Under the pieces are notes generated by a model. It was not told where the DNA came from, did not search any database, and saw only the letters and a list, made by a program, of their open reading frames with translations. DNA of 64,000 nucleotides from Micromonospora sp. U21 (GTDB lineage Bacteria; Actinomycetota; Actinomycetes; Mycobacteriales; Micromonosporaceae). Below, in pieces: positions 7,462 through 16,098 of the stretch. The position numbers and the translations under genes are program-made. Every line of letters starts with the position of its first letter. Position 1 is the stretch's first letter. Location of the stretch: contig NZ_JAGPYK010000018.1 of assembly GCF_018070045.1 (NCBI RefSeq), positions 1 to 64,000 of the forward strand. Direction: 5' to 3'.

Positions 7462-8496
7462 TCAGATGATCGTCCAGGTGTCGCCGCTGGCCAGCAGGCC
7501 CGCCAGTTGCTGCTCAGGGGTCTCGGTGACCTTCGCCTTGGCGGCGGCGAGCTGGCTCTGCACCACGCTGTCGTAGGACGGGCGGTCCACCGAGCGGAAC
7601 ACTCCGATCGGGGTGTTCCGCAGGTCCAGGCCGGGCAGCCGGGACAGCGCGAACGCGTACGCCGGGTCGGCGACCGTCGTGTCGTGCACGACGACCTCCT
7701 CCGGGCGGACCGAGCTGGTCTCCCGGACCTCCAGGCCGAACCCGCCCGGCGGGTGCACCACGCAGAACTGCCCCTCGGCACCGAAGGTGATCGGCTGCCC
7801 GTGCTCCAGGCGGATCAGGTAGTCGTCCCGGGTGGTCGGGTCCTTGAGCTGGTCGAAAGCCCCGTCGTTGAAGATGTTGCAGTTCTGGTAGATCTCCACG
7901 AATGCGGAGCCCTGATGCTCGGCGGCGGCCCGCAACACCGACTGCAGGTGCTTGCGGTCGGAGTCGATGGTCCGGCCGACGAAGCTGGCCTCCGCGCCGA
8001 GCGCGAGGGAGAGCGGGTTGAACGGGGCGTCCGCCGAACCGGCCGGGGTCGACTTGGTGACCTTTCCGACCTCGGAGGTGGGCGAGTACTGCCCCTTGGT
8101 CAGCCCGTAGATCCGGTTGTTGAACAGCAGGATCTTGAGGTTGACGTTGCGTCGCAGCGCGTGGATCAGGTGGTTGCCGCCGATGGAGAGCGCGTCACCG
8201 TCACCGGTGACGACCCAGACCGACAGGTCGGGCCGGGACACCGAGAGGCCGGTCGCGATCGCCGGAGCGCGGCCGTGGATCGAGTGCATCCCGTACGTGT
8301 TCATGTAGTACGGGAAGCGTGACGAGCAGCCGATCCCGGAGACGAAGACGGTCCGTTCCCGGGGGATGTTCAGCTCCGGCATGAACTGCTGGATGGCCGC
8401 CAGGATCGCGTAGTCGCCGCAGCCGGGGCACCAGCGCACCTCCTGGTCGGACTTGAAGTCCTTGGCGGTGAGCTTGAGGGCGACGGGCTCAGACAT
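7462..8496 (-). CDS. korB: 2-oxoacid:ferredoxin oxidoreductase beta subunit (KorB)
   Basis: TPP-binding subunit (344 aa) of the CoA-dependent, ferredoxin-linked 2-oxoglutarate oxidoreductase, which gives succinyl-CoA without NAD. The Fe-S Cys pair is in WCPGCGDYA (23-31). The TPP/Mg motif is GDGDALSIGGNHLIH, followed by NNRIYGLTKGQ. It overlaps korA by 8 nt (ATGTCTGA carries both the korB ATG and the korA TGA), so the two are translationally coupled. In Mycobacterium the homologues (Rv2454c/Rv2455c) form an alternative TCA-cycle step. Substrate is assigned from family resemblance. Confidence 0.93.
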   Translation of the reverse strand: MSEPVALKLTAKDFKSDQEVRWCPGCGDYAILAAIQQFMPELNIPRERTVFVSGIGCSSRFPYYMNTYGMHSIHGRAPAIATGLSVSRPDLSVWVVTGDGDALSIGGNHLIHALRRNVNLKILLFNNRIYGLTKGQYSPTSEVGKVTKSTPAGSADAPFNPLSLALGAEASFVGRTIDSDRKHLQSVLRAAAEHQGSAFVEIYQNCNIFNDGAFDQLKDPTTRDDYLIRLEHGQPITFGAEGQFCVVHPPGGFGLEVRETSSVRPEEVVVHDTTVADPAYAFALSRLPGLDLRNTPIGVFRSVDRPSYDSVVQSQLAAAKAKVTETPEQQLAGLLASGDTWTII

Positions 8497-10336
8497 TCTT
8501 CAGCACCTCTTCCAGCGTCGTCTCCAGCTCGGTGGCCGTGAACGGCAGGCCGCGGACCTGGTTGTAGCTGATCGCGTCGACCAGGTAGCGGGCCCGGATG
8601 ACGTGGGCGAGCTGGCCCAGGTTCATCTCCGGGATGACCACCCGGTCGTACGAGCGCAGGACCTCAGCCAGGTTGGCCGGCATCGGGGCCAGGTGCCGCA
8701 GGTGCGCCTGGGCGATGGACAGGCCGCGCTGGCGCAGCCCGCGGCACGCCGCCCCGATCGGCCCGTACGTCGACCCCCAGCCGAGTACCAGCACGCGGGC
8801 GTCGCCGTCCGGGTCCTCCACCTCGATGTCCGGCACGGGGATCGTCTCGATCCGGGCCGCGCGGGTGCGGACCATGAAGTCATGGTTGGCCGGGTCGTAG
8901 GAGATGTCACCGGTCTTGTCGGCCTTCTCCAGGCCGCCGATCCGGTGCTCCAGGCCCGCGGTGCCCGGGATCGCCCACGGCCGGGCCAGGGTCTCGGGGT
9001 CGCGCAGGTAGGGCAGGAAGGTGGTGCCGTCCTCGCCGTTGGGCTCGGTGGTGAACTCCACCCGCAGGTCGGGCAGCGACTCCACGTCGGGCAGCAGCCA
9101 CGGCTCCGAGCCGTTGGCGACGTAGTTGTCGGACAGCAGGATCACCGGGGTGCGGTAGGTCAGCGCGATCCGGGCCGCCTCCAGCGCGGCGAAGAAGCAG
9201 TCCGACGGCGACCTTGGCGCGATCACCGCGACGGGTGCCTCGCCGTGCCGGCCGTAGAGCGCCATGTTGAGGTCGGCCTGCTCGGTCTTGGTCGGCATGC
9301 CCGTCGACGGGCCGGCGCGCTGCACGTCCACGATCACGAGTGGCAGCTCCAGCGCCACCGCGAGAGAGATCGTCTCGCTCTTGAGCGCCACGCCGGGGCC
9401 GCTGGTGGTGGTCACCCCGAGTGACCCGCCGTACGACGCGCCCAGCGCCGCGCCGACCGCGGCGATCTCGTCCTCAGCCTGCATGGTGATCACACCGAAG
9501 CGCTTGTGCTTGCTCAGCTCGTGGAGGATGTCCGACGCCGGCGTGATCGGGTACGCGCCGAGGAAGACCGGCAGCCCGGAGCGGACCCCGGCGGCGACCA
9601 GACCCAGCGAGAGCGCCGCGTTGCCGGTGATGTTGCGGTAGGTGCCCGGCTTCATCTTCGCCGGCTTGACCTCGTAGCGGACCGCGAAGTCCTCGGTGGT
9701 CTCGCCGAAGTTCCAGCCGGCCCTGAAGGCGGCCACGTTCGCCGCGACCAACTCGGGACGGGCGGCGAACTTGCGCTCCAGGAAGCGCAGCGTCGACTCG
9801 TACGGCCGGGAGTACATCCAGGAGAGCAGGCCGAGGGCGAACATGTTCTTCGACCGCTCGGCGTCCTTCTTGGACACGTCGTGCGCGGCGAGCGCGCCGA
9901 CGGTCATCGAGGTCAGCGCCACCGGGTGCAGGACGTAACCGGCCAGCGAGTCGTCGTCCAGTGGGCTGACCTGGTAGCCGACCTTGGCCAGGTTGCGCTT
10001 GGTGAACTCGTCGGTGTTGACGATGATGTCCGCGCCGCGCGGCAGGTCGGCCAGGTTGGCCTTGAGCGCCGCCGGGTTCATCGCCACCAGCACGTTGGGC
10101 GCGTCGCCCGGGGTGAGGATGTCGTAGTCGGCGAAGTGCACCTGGAAGCTCGACACGCCGGGCAGGGTGCCGGCAGGCGCCCGGATCTCGGCGGGGAAGT
10201 TGGGCAGTGTGGAGATGTCGTTGCCGAGCTGCGCCGTCTCCGAGGTGAACCGGTCGCCGGTCAGCTGCATGCCGTCGCCGGAGTCACCGGCGAACCGGAT
10301 GACCACCCGGTCGAGTTGACGGATCTGCTTGGTCAC
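8489..10336 (-). CDS. korA: 2-oxoacid:ferredoxin oxidoreductase alpha subunit (KorA)
   Basis: Fused gamma-alpha subunit of 615 aa. The gamma domain comes first (VVIRFAGDSGDGMQLTGDRF), followed by the pyrimidine-binding and transketolase-C-like domains (GAYPITPASDILHELS at about 220, then TTSGPGVALKSE). It works with KorB in the cytoplasm to oxidise 2-oxoglutarate to succinyl-CoA and reduce ferredoxin. The GTG at 10336 is chosen because the gamma domain begins 11 residues later. The in-frame ATG at 10477 would add 47 Arg-rich residues unlike any family member. First gene of the korAB operon. Confidence 0.93.
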   Translation of the reverse strand: MTKQIRQLDRVVIRFAGDSGDGMQLTGDRFTSETAQLGNDISTLPNFPAEIRAPAGTLPGVSSFQVHFADYDILTPGDAPNVLVAMNPAALKANLADLPRGADIIVNTDEFTKRNLAKVGYQVSPLDDDSLAGYVLHPVALTSMTVGALAAHDVSKKDAERSKNMFALGLLSWMYSRPYESTLRFLERKFAARPELVAANVAAFRAGWNFGETTEDFAVRYEVKPAKMKPGTYRNITGNAALSLGLVAAGVRSGLPVFLGAYPITPASDILHELSKHKRFGVITMQAEDEIAAVGAALGASYGGSLGVTTTSGPGVALKSETISLAVALELPLVIVDVQRAGPSTGMPTKTEQADLNMALYGRHGEAPVAVIAPRSPSDCFFAALEAARIALTYRTPVILLSDNYVANGSEPWLLPDVESLPDLRVEFTTEPNGEDGTTFLPYLRDPETLARPWAIPGTAGLEHRIGGLEKADKTGDISYDPANHDFMVRTRAARIETIPVPDIEVEDPDGDARVLVLGWGSTYGPIGAACRGLRQRGLSIAQAHLRHLAPMPANLAEVLRSYDRVVIPEMNLGQLAHVIRARYLVDAISYNQVRGLPFTATELETTLEEVLKNV

Positions 10337-10547
10337 GCCTGCACCTCGCTTCGCTGCGCGCGGTCGCGCGGGCGGCTGAACATGATGGTGACCTCGCCTT
10401 GCCCGGTCACGGGACCTCCTTGACGCACCGCTGCACCGCACCGCTCCAGGCTGGTCCGGTCCGCTGTCGTTCCTCACCTGAGAGCCTACGTCGAACAGAC
10501 CCCCGACCTCCCCCGGAGGTCCGCCGACTGGGACCGGATCCGGTTGG

Positions 10548-10567
10548 GTATTGCGGCGTATTGCGGC
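10548..10567. repeat. tandem GTATTGCGGC repeat upstream of korA
   Basis: Two exact abutting copies of a 10-mer lie about 210 nt upstream of the korA start. The gap 10337-10651 has no gene and should hold the korAB promoter and the 3' end of the preceding transcript. One helical turn per copy would suit cooperative binding of a regulator, but this is a guess. Confidence 0.35.
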
Positions 10568-10651
10568 GTTTCGACCAGCCCGCCGTAATCCAGATCACCG
10601 TCGACGTCCCGCCGGCGACCCTCGGGGTGGCGGGGCGCGTGGTGCGGCTGG

Positions 10652-12097
10652 TCAGTCGGTGGGGACCGTGGTCGGGTCGGTGAGCCGGCGACGCAGCGAG
10701 GTGGTGGCCAACGTGAGGGCCAGCACCACCAGCAACGCGGAGACCACGATCAGGATGACCGCGGTGCGCTGCACCGAGGTCATCCCGCCATCGTCGGCGG
10801 AGCCCCCGGCGGGGAGCACGCCCTGCGAGCCCGTGGGCGCGGGCGGGGAGACCACCGGGGTGGCCAGCGCGGCCGCCGCGGTGATCCGGAAGCTCATCTG
10901 TACCTGCCGGGTCGGGCCGCTGCGCGGGTCGAGTTGCCCGATCACCGCGCCGGACAGCGGCGCCTCCCGCTGGGCCTGCGCGGTCGCCTCCACCGGCAGC
11001 CGCAGCTCGGCGGTTCTGCCCGCCGGCACCGGACCGATGTCGCACCGGGTGCGGGTCGGGTCGACCGCCACGCATCCGGCCGGTGGGGCCGGCACGCTCA
11101 CCCCGGCCGGAAGGATCACCTCGACCCGGCCGGTCGCATCCACCGTGCCGGTGTTGCCCAGCCGGACCGCGAGGGTGCTCGCCGCGCCGCTGATGTCGAA
11201 GCTCACGTCGTCGGCGGCCAGCGAGATCCCGGACACCGGTGGACCCGGCGGGACGAGCACCGCGAAGCCCTGGTCGTCGGCGGCCTCACCGGCCACTCCC
11301 GGTGCGTTCGCGGTGACCTGCACGGAGCCGCTGAGTGGCATCCGCTTCCACGCGGTGCCGGCGACCCGCAGCCGGAGCAGGCTGCTGAACCGTGCGCCCG
11401 CCTCGGCCGTCCAGGCCCCGCAGCGGTACGCGCCGCCACCGGTGGTGGCGCAGCCCTTCGTTCCGGCGTCGGTGAGCCCGGCGGGCAGGGTGTACGAGAG
11501 CCGGATCCGCTGGGCGGTGGTGCCGGTGTTGGTCACCGTGACCCGCAGCGTGGTGGCGGTGCTGGCCGCATTCCAGTACGCGCCCGTGAGGGTGACGTCC
11601 TCGGTGGTGACCCGTACGCCGAGCGGGTTCGGCGCCGGCGGCTCCGGGCCCGGTGCCGGCGGACGGACCGGGGGCGCGGACGGCGTCGGGGGCGCCGGTG
11701 ACCCGGGCGTGGGCGGCCGGGCGGTGCTGCTGCCCGGCGCGGGCGCGGTGGTGGTCGGCGCCGGTGGTACGTCGGGCGCGGTGGTCTGCGGGGCCGGTGG
11801 CGTCGTCTCCGGCGGTGGTGCGGTGGTCTCCGGGGCGGGGTCGGTCGGCACGGGATCGCCATCCGGATCCCCGGTCGGGGTGGGCTCCTCCGCCGGGGTG
11901 GTTTCCGGGCCCGGCTCGGGCTCGGTCGCCGGGTCGGTCACCCCCGCGACCGGACTGGCGTCCGGCACCCCGGCGCTGGCCCAGGCCGGTGCCACGGCGA
12001 GCGCCGTGAGCAGGCCGAGCGCGAGCGAGGTCGCCAGCAGGGGCCTGGGACGCCGCCGGGCCGCCCGGGGGTCGGGCGGAACCTGCACGCTGGCCAT
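10652..12097 (-). CDS. surface protein: signal peptide, Pro/Thr-rich region, two beta-sandwich repeats, C-terminal TM
   Basis: Exported and membrane-anchored protein of 481 aa; function unknown. An Arg-rich n-region and hydrophobic core (LLATSLALGLLTALAVAPAW) form the signal peptide ending near ASA at 42. Residues 50-155 are almost only Pro, Thr, Ala, Gly and acidic residues, a likely O-glycosylated spacer. Two beta-rich repeats follow (about 160-270 and 275-410), each with a VTxTGT- or LGNTGT-type motif and a pair of Cys residues (CATTGGGAYRC, CVAVDPTRTRC), like DUF11/CARDB domains. One TM helix near the C-terminus is followed by RRRL. No LPXTG sorting signal is present. Probably wall-spanning. 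Confidence 0.8.
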   Translation of the reverse strand: MASVQVPPDPRAARRRPRPLLATSLALGLLTALAVAPAWASAGVPDASPVAGVTDPATEPEPGPETTPAEEPTPTGDPDGDPVPTDPAPETTAPPPETTPPAPQTTAPDVPPAPTTTAPAPGSSTARPPTPGSPAPPTPSAPPVRPPAPGPEPPAPNPLGVRVTTEDVTLTGAYWNAASTATTLRVTVTNTGTTAQRIRLSYTLPAGLTDAGTKGCATTGGGAYRCGAWTAEAGARFSSLLRLRVAGTAWKRMPLSGSVQVTANAPGVAGEAADDQGFAVLVPPGPPVSGISLAADDVSFDISGAASTLAVRLGNTGTVDATGRVEVILPAGVSVPAPPAGCVAVDPTRTRCDIGPVPAGRTAELRLPVEATAQAQREAPLSGAVIGQLDPRSGPTRQVQMSFRITAAAALATPVVSPPAPTGSQGVLPAGGSADDGGMTSVQRTAVILIVVSALLVVLALTLATTSLRRRLTDPTTVPTD

Positions 12098-12226
12098 CTG
12101 TCCTCCGGTGACATGGGTGGGGGTCCAGTATTCGGTAACGGTTGCCTTGGAGCACTAGTCCCATTCGGAAACAAATCCGTAACGTGTTCGGGACGGCCGA
12201 TCCGGGCGGACGGTAGGCTCCCGGAC

Positions 12227-12604
12227 GTGACCGGATACCTGGGCTCGTACGCGACGCTCGGGCTCTTGCTGCTCGCCAGCGTCCTGTTCTTCGTTACGGC
12301 GTTCTCGGCCAACCGGGTGTTACGTCCCGCCCGTCCGGCCGATCCGCACGGCAAGCGGACCAGCTACGAGTGCGGGCTCGACCCGGTCGGCGCGGACTGG
12401 GCGCAGATGCAGATCCGCTACTACGTCTACGCCTACCTCTACGTCCTCTTCGCGGTCGAGGCGGTGTTCCTCTTCCCCTGGGCGGTGGTCTTCGACCGGC
12501 CGGGCTTCGGCCTGGTCACAGTGGTGGAGATGGCGGTGTTCGTGGCGGTGCTCGCACTGGGCATCCTCTATGCCTGGCGTAGGAACATCCTGCGCTGGAC
12601 CTGA
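12227..12604 (+). CDS. nuoA: orphan NADH-quinone oxidoreductase subunit A
   Basis: Complex I membrane subunit of 125 aa with three TM helices (about 8-30, 63-85, 92-115). The conserved loop KRTSYECGLDPVGADWAQMQ lies between TM1 and TM2; the Cys in YECG is a NuoA hallmark. In complex I it sits at the junction between the membrane arm and the quinone site. No other nuo gene is in the window, so this is a single gene away from the operon. It may be a second copy or the only one. The GTG at 12227 is used because the earlier in-frame ATG (12113) adds a non-hydrophobic leader. Confidence 0.85.
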   Translation: MTGYLGSYATLGLLLLASVLFFVTAFSANRVLRPARPADPHGKRTSYECGLDPVGADWAQMQIRYYVYAYLYVLFAVEAVFLFPWAVVFDRPGFGLVTVVEMAVFVAVLALGILYAWRRNILRWT

Positions 12605-12671
12605 CCGCCCGGGCCTCCGGCGATCGTGCCGGTCCGCCCGACCGTTCGCGGCCGGTTGCCGGGACGAGCGG

Positions 12672-13541
12672 TCAGGCCAGGCCCCGGCGGGTCACCGCGG
12701 GCGGCCGGTCGCCGCGGATCGCGGCCACCATGTCCAGCACCCGGCGGGTGGGCGCGACCTGGTGGGCCCGGAACACCCGGGCACCGAGCCAGGCGGAGAT
12801 CGCCGTCGCGGCGAGCGTCCCCTCCAGCCGTTCGGCCACCGGCAGGTCCAGCGTCTCGCCGATGAAGTCCTTGTTGGAGAGCGCCACCAGCAGTGGCCAG
12901 CCGGTCCCGGTCAACTCGTCCAGCCGGCGGGTGATCTCCAGGGAGTGCCGGGTGTTCTTGCCGAAGTCGTGCGCCGGGTCGATCAGGATTCCGTCGGGGC
13001 GTACCCCCGCCGCCACCGCGCGCTCGGCGAGCCCGGTCACCGTCGCGACCACGTCGGCGACCACGTCGTCGAAAGCGGCCCGGTGCGGCCGCGTCCGCGG
13101 GACCAGCCCGCCGGCGTGCGAGCAGACCAGGCCGGCGCCGGTCTGCGCGGCCACCCGGGCGAGCGCCGGGTCGGCGCCCGACCAGGTGTCGTTGAGCAGG
13201 TCGGCGCCGGCCGCCACGGCCTCCACCGCCACCTCAGCGCGCCAGGTGTCGATGGAGACGACCACCTCCGGGAACGCGGCCCGGACGGCCGCGATGGTGT
13301 CCACCGTGCGCCGGATCTCCTCGGTGACGTCCACCTCGGCGCCGGGCCCAGCCTTCACCCCGCCGATGTCGATGATCGCCGCGCCCTCGTCCACGGCCCG
13401 CTCGACCGCGCGCAGGGCGCTGTCGGCGGCGAAGGTGGCGCCCCGGTCGAAGAACGAGTCCGGCGTACGGTTGACGATCGCCATCACCACCAGCTCGCCG
13501 GGGGCGAACGTCCGCCCACCCAGCCGAAGCGCCCCGGTCAT
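12672..13541 (-). CDS. folP2: FolP2-type dihydropteroate synthase homologue
   Basis: TIM-barrel protein of 289 aa in the DHPS family. AGGAGG lies 6 nt before the ATG. Pterin-site elements are present (AIVNRTPDSFFDRGATF at about 21-37, SIDTWR, NDTW, IDPAHDFGKN). The loop that is S-T-R-P-G in true DHPS, and contacts pABA and diphosphate, reads GGVKAGPGAEVD here. That is the variant found in mycobacterial FolP2 (Rv1207), reported not to act as DHPS. So the fold is sure and the folate activity doubtful. It is divergent from the DivIVA-domain gene, as folP2 is close to Rv1209 in mycobacteria, but gpgS (Rv1208) is absent here. Confidence 0.85.
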   Translation of the reverse strand: MTGALRLGGRTFAPGELVVMAIVNRTPDSFFDRGATFAADSALRAVERAVDEGAAIIDIGGVKAGPGAEVDVTEEIRRTVDTIAAVRAAFPEVVVSIDTWRAEVAVEAVAAGADLLNDTWSGADPALARVAAQTGAGLVCSHAGGLVPRTRPHRAAFDDVVADVVATVTGLAERAVAAGVRPDGILIDPAHDFGKNTRHSLEITRRLDELTGTGWPLLVALSNKDFIGETLDLPVAERLEGTLAATAISAWLGARVFRAHQVAPTRRVLDMVAAIRGDRPPAVTRRGLA

Positions 13542-13696
13542 GCCCGCCTCCTGAGACTCCGCACCGTCGCCACCGCGTCGGCCGGTCCCGACGCTAGCCG
13601 GTCGGCGGACCGGAACGCCGCGCGGCGTCGGCGTTGATCGTGATCGGGGTGGGTGGTGGGCTCGCTCACGGCCGGTCGCCATGCCACGATCAGTGC

Positions 13697-14296
13697 ATGG
13701 GTCAGCTTCTGCTCCTCCTGGTCGTGGCGTTGACCGTCGCGGCGGTGGTGTTCGGCGTGACGGTGCTGGTCACCGGTCGTGATCCGGGCCTGGCGCCCGC
13801 CGAGCCGGATTCCCAGGCCGTGGCGTTGCCGGGCACCCGGCCGTTGCACGAATCCGATGTGGGCGCGGTCCGTTTCGACACCGGGCTGCGCGGGTACCGG
13901 ATGGCCCAGGTCGATCAGGCGATGCGCCGCGCCGCCTACGACATCGGCTACAAGTCGGAGCTGATCGGCGTGCTGGAGGCGGAGGTGACCGCGTTGCGTG
14001 CGGGACGCACCGCCGACGCGGACGCGCTGCGCCGGGCCCGTGAGCAGTCCGCCGGCGCCGCGACGAACGAGGGCGCGGCGGCTCAGCAGGTCGAGCGGCC
14101 GGTCGACGACGCCGGATCCGGCGCTGCCCCGGTCGGCTCGGCCGTCGCCGGCCCCCTGCCCGGTGCCAGCTCCTCTCCGGCGGACTCCGACGGCGTGGCA
14201 CCGGCCGCCGCTCAGGGTGACGGTGAGCCGGCCGACGGTGAGTCGGCCGACGGCACCGGACAGCACGGCGCGGTGGTTCGGTCGGAGTCGGCGTGA
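13697..14296 (+). CDS. DivIVA-domain membrane protein (Rv1209-like)
   Basis: Membrane-anchored protein of 199 aa. One TM helix is at 2-24 (QLLLLLVVALTVAAVVFGVTV). A short DivIVA-type segment follows (about 56-85: VRFDTGLRGYRMAQVDQAMR) with a short coiled coil, then an acidic Ala/Gly/Ser-rich tail. DivIVA-like segments bind curved membrane or coil into oligomers, so a role in polar growth or septation is possible. It overlaps the next gene by 4 nt (GTGA), so they are coupled. The ATG at 13697 places the TM at the N-terminus. Confidence 0.8.
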   Translation: MGQLLLLLVVALTVAAVVFGVTVLVTGRDPGLAPAEPDSQAVALPGTRPLHESDVGAVRFDTGLRGYRMAQVDQAMRRAAYDIGYKSELIGVLEAEVTALRAGRTADADALRRAREQSAGAATNEGAAAQQVERPVDDAGSGAAPVGSAVAGPLPGASSSPADSDGVAPAAAQGDGEPADGESADGTGQHGAVVRSESA

Positions 14297-14790
14297 CCGA
14301 CCCGGCGGGCGCCGACGATCTCCGCGAGGCTGCCCAACCCGGTGCCGGCGAAGTGACCGCCACGGTGATCGTCAACGCCCCGGCGGAGCGGGTCTTCACC
14401 GCGCTGCTCGCCTGGGAACGTCAGTCCGACTGGATCCCGTTCACCCGACTGCGGGTGGTCGAGGGCGATGGCCGTGAGGGCAGCCTGATCGAGGCCGTGA
14501 CCGCTCTCGGCCCGGTGGTGCTGCGCGACGAGATGCGGGTGGTCCGGGTCGACGAGCCGTACGAGATCGGGGTGGTGCACTGCGGCCGGCTGCTGCGCGG
14601 CCCCGGTGTGCTGCGCTGCACCCAGATGGACCGGGCCCGCACCCAGGTGGTCTGGCACGAGTGGTTCCACCTTCCGGGTGGCCCGGCCGGTCGGCTGGCG
14701 TGGCCGGTGCTCTGGCCCGGCTCCAAGGTCAGCCTCACCCAGGCGCTGAAGAGGTTCGCCCGTCTGGTCGAGCAGGGCCGGCTGCCCTGA
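14293..14790 (+). CDS. SRPBCC-fold (polyketide cyclase/START-like) protein
   Basis: Protein of 165 aa with a helix-grip fold: the strand ATVIVNAPAERVFTALLAWE starts the domain, and the C-terminal helix (SLTQALKRFARLVEQ) closes it. The family binds hydrophobic ligands in a central cavity; the ligand is not predictable here. Starts at GTG overlapping the DivIVA-domain gene stop; followed 90 nt later by tag. Confidence 0.78.
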   Translation: MTDPAGADDLREAAQPGAGEVTATVIVNAPAERVFTALLAWERQSDWIPFTRLRVVEGDGREGSLIEAVTALGPVVLRDEMRVVRVDEPYEIGVVHCGRLLRGPGVLRCTQMDRARTQVVWHEWFHLPGGPAGRLAWPVLWPGSKVSLTQALKRFARLVEQGRLP

Positions 14791-14866
14791 CCATGCTCGC
14801 GGCGGCTGTCAGCCGGCGCGGGGCAGCCGGGGCGGCCGGCGGCGATGGGCTGTCGGCCCGATGGCC

Positions 14867-14872
14867 TAGCGT
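14867..14872 (+). promoter_or_regulatory. -10 box (TAGCGT) for leaderless tag
   Basis: TAGCGT lies 7 nt before the tag GTG with no ribosome-binding site between, suggesting that the mRNA begins at the start codon. Confidence 0.5.
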
Positions 14873-14879
14873 GTACGAG

Positions 14880-15461
14880 GTGACTGACCTGGTGATCGGC
14901 GCCGACGGGCTGCCACGCTGCGCCTGGGGGGGAAGCACCCCCGACTACGCGGTCTACCACGACACCGAGTGGGGGCGGCCGCTGCACGGCGACGACGCGC
15001 TCTACGAGCGGATGACCCTGGAGGCGTTCCAGTCCGGCCTGTCCTGGCTGACCATCCTGCGCAAGCGCCCCGCGTTCCGGCTGGCCTTCGACGAGTTCCG
15101 GATCCCGACCGTCGCCGGCTACGGCGACGCCGACGTGACCCGGCTGCTCGCCGACGCCGGCATCGTCCGAAACCGAGCCAAGATCGAGGCGGCGATCGCC
15201 AACGCCCGCGCCGCGCTCGAGCTGCCCGATGGGATCTCCGCGCTGCTCTGGTCCTTCGCCCCGGCGCCCCGGCCGGCCCGCCCCTCGTCGTTCGCCGAGC
15301 TCGCGGCGATCACCCCGGAGTCGACGGCGATGGCCAAGGCGCTCAAGAAGCGCGGCTTCCGGTTCGTCGGGCCGACCACCGCGTACGCGCTCATGCAGGC
15401 CACCGGCATGGTCGACGATCACATCGTCGGCTGCCACGTCACGCTCCCACCGGCGGCGTGA
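14880..15461 (+). CDS. tag: DNA-3-methyladenine glycosylase I
   Basis: Base-excision repair enzyme of 193 aa that removes 3-methyladenine from alkylated DNA. Helix-hairpin-helix superfamily fold. The zinc ligands known from E. coli Tag are present: Cys in PRCAWG, His in VYHDTEWG, and His and Cys in DDHIVGCHV. The substrate-pocket segment LEAFQSGLSWLTILRKR is intact, as is the KALKKRGFRFVGPTT motif. The GTG at 14880 is preferred because a -10-like hexamer sits 7 nt before it; an in-frame GTG at 14871 is the alternative. The homologue Rv1210 holds the same place beside folP2 in mycobacteria. Confidence 0.92.
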   Translation: MTDLVIGADGLPRCAWGGSTPDYAVYHDTEWGRPLHGDDALYERMTLEAFQSGLSWLTILRKRPAFRLAFDEFRIPTVAGYGDADVTRLLADAGIVRNRAKIEAAIANARAALELPDGISALLWSFAPAPRPARPSSFAELAAITPESTAMAKALKKRGFRFVGPTTAYALMQATGMVDDHIVGCHVTLPPAA

Positions 15462-15474
15462 TGGGATGGCAGAC

Positions 15475-16098
15475 ATGACGACCGAGACCGCGCACCGGGC
15501 CGGTGAGGCCGGCCACGTCGACGGGACGGGCACCTGGGCGCTGCTGCTGCCCGCCGAGCGGTACGAGGCCGAGCGGCTCGTGCACCACGACACGCTGGAG
15601 CTGACCGGGCTGACGGACGTCAGCCTGCCGGGCCCCGGTGACCGGGTGGCGGTGGTGGCCGACACGCCGCCCCGGCTGGTGGCGCTCGGCCGGGTCACCG
15701 CACCGGCCCGACGGCACCGGGAAGACCCGGACGATCCGCAATCCCCGGTCGAGCCCGGGACGTTCGTCGTGGCGTACACCCGACGGGCCTTCGACGAGCC
15801 GGTGCCGGCCGACCGGCTGGCGCTCGACGGGCCTCTCACCGCGCTGGATACGGTGGCCTTCCGGGCGCTGGCCGACCGGCTCGGCCCGCCCCCCGTGCGG
15901 CGCACCTGGCTGGTCAGCCTCGACCTGCCGATCGAGGCCGGCACGCCGGCCGAGGCGGTCCGGCTCTTCTGGTCCTACGTGCAGGAGCTGGGGCCGCGTG
16001 AGCTGCCCGCCTTCGTGTCGCCCTCCGGGGACGAGCTGGCCATGCAGGCGTTCGTGCTGGGCGCGGAGGCCAACCAGGACCCGGAAGAGGACGACTAG
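15475..16098 (+). CDS. conserved hypothetical protein, possibly PUA/EVE-like
   Basis: Protein of 207 aa that I do not recognise. The N-terminal half has a beta-barrel look (TWALLLPAERYE, then PGDRVAVVADTPPRLVALGRV), which resembles small RNA- or nucleotide-binding barrels of the PUA/EVE type. The C-terminus is acidic (DPEEDD). Start ATG 15475, with GGATGG 5 nt upstream; the in-frame ATG at 15466 is possible. The TAG stop overlaps the convergent stop of the next gene in the sequence CTAG. Confidence 0.6.
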   Translation: MTTETAHRAGEAGHVDGTGTWALLLPAERYEAERLVHHDTLELTGLTDVSLPGPGDRVAVVADTPPRLVALGRVTAPARRHREDPDDPQSPVEPGTFVVAYTRRAFDEPVPADRLALDGPLTALDTVAFRALADRLGPPPVRRTWLVSLDLPIEAGTPAEAVRLFWSYVQELGPRELPAFVSPSGDELAMQAFVLGAEANQDPEEDD

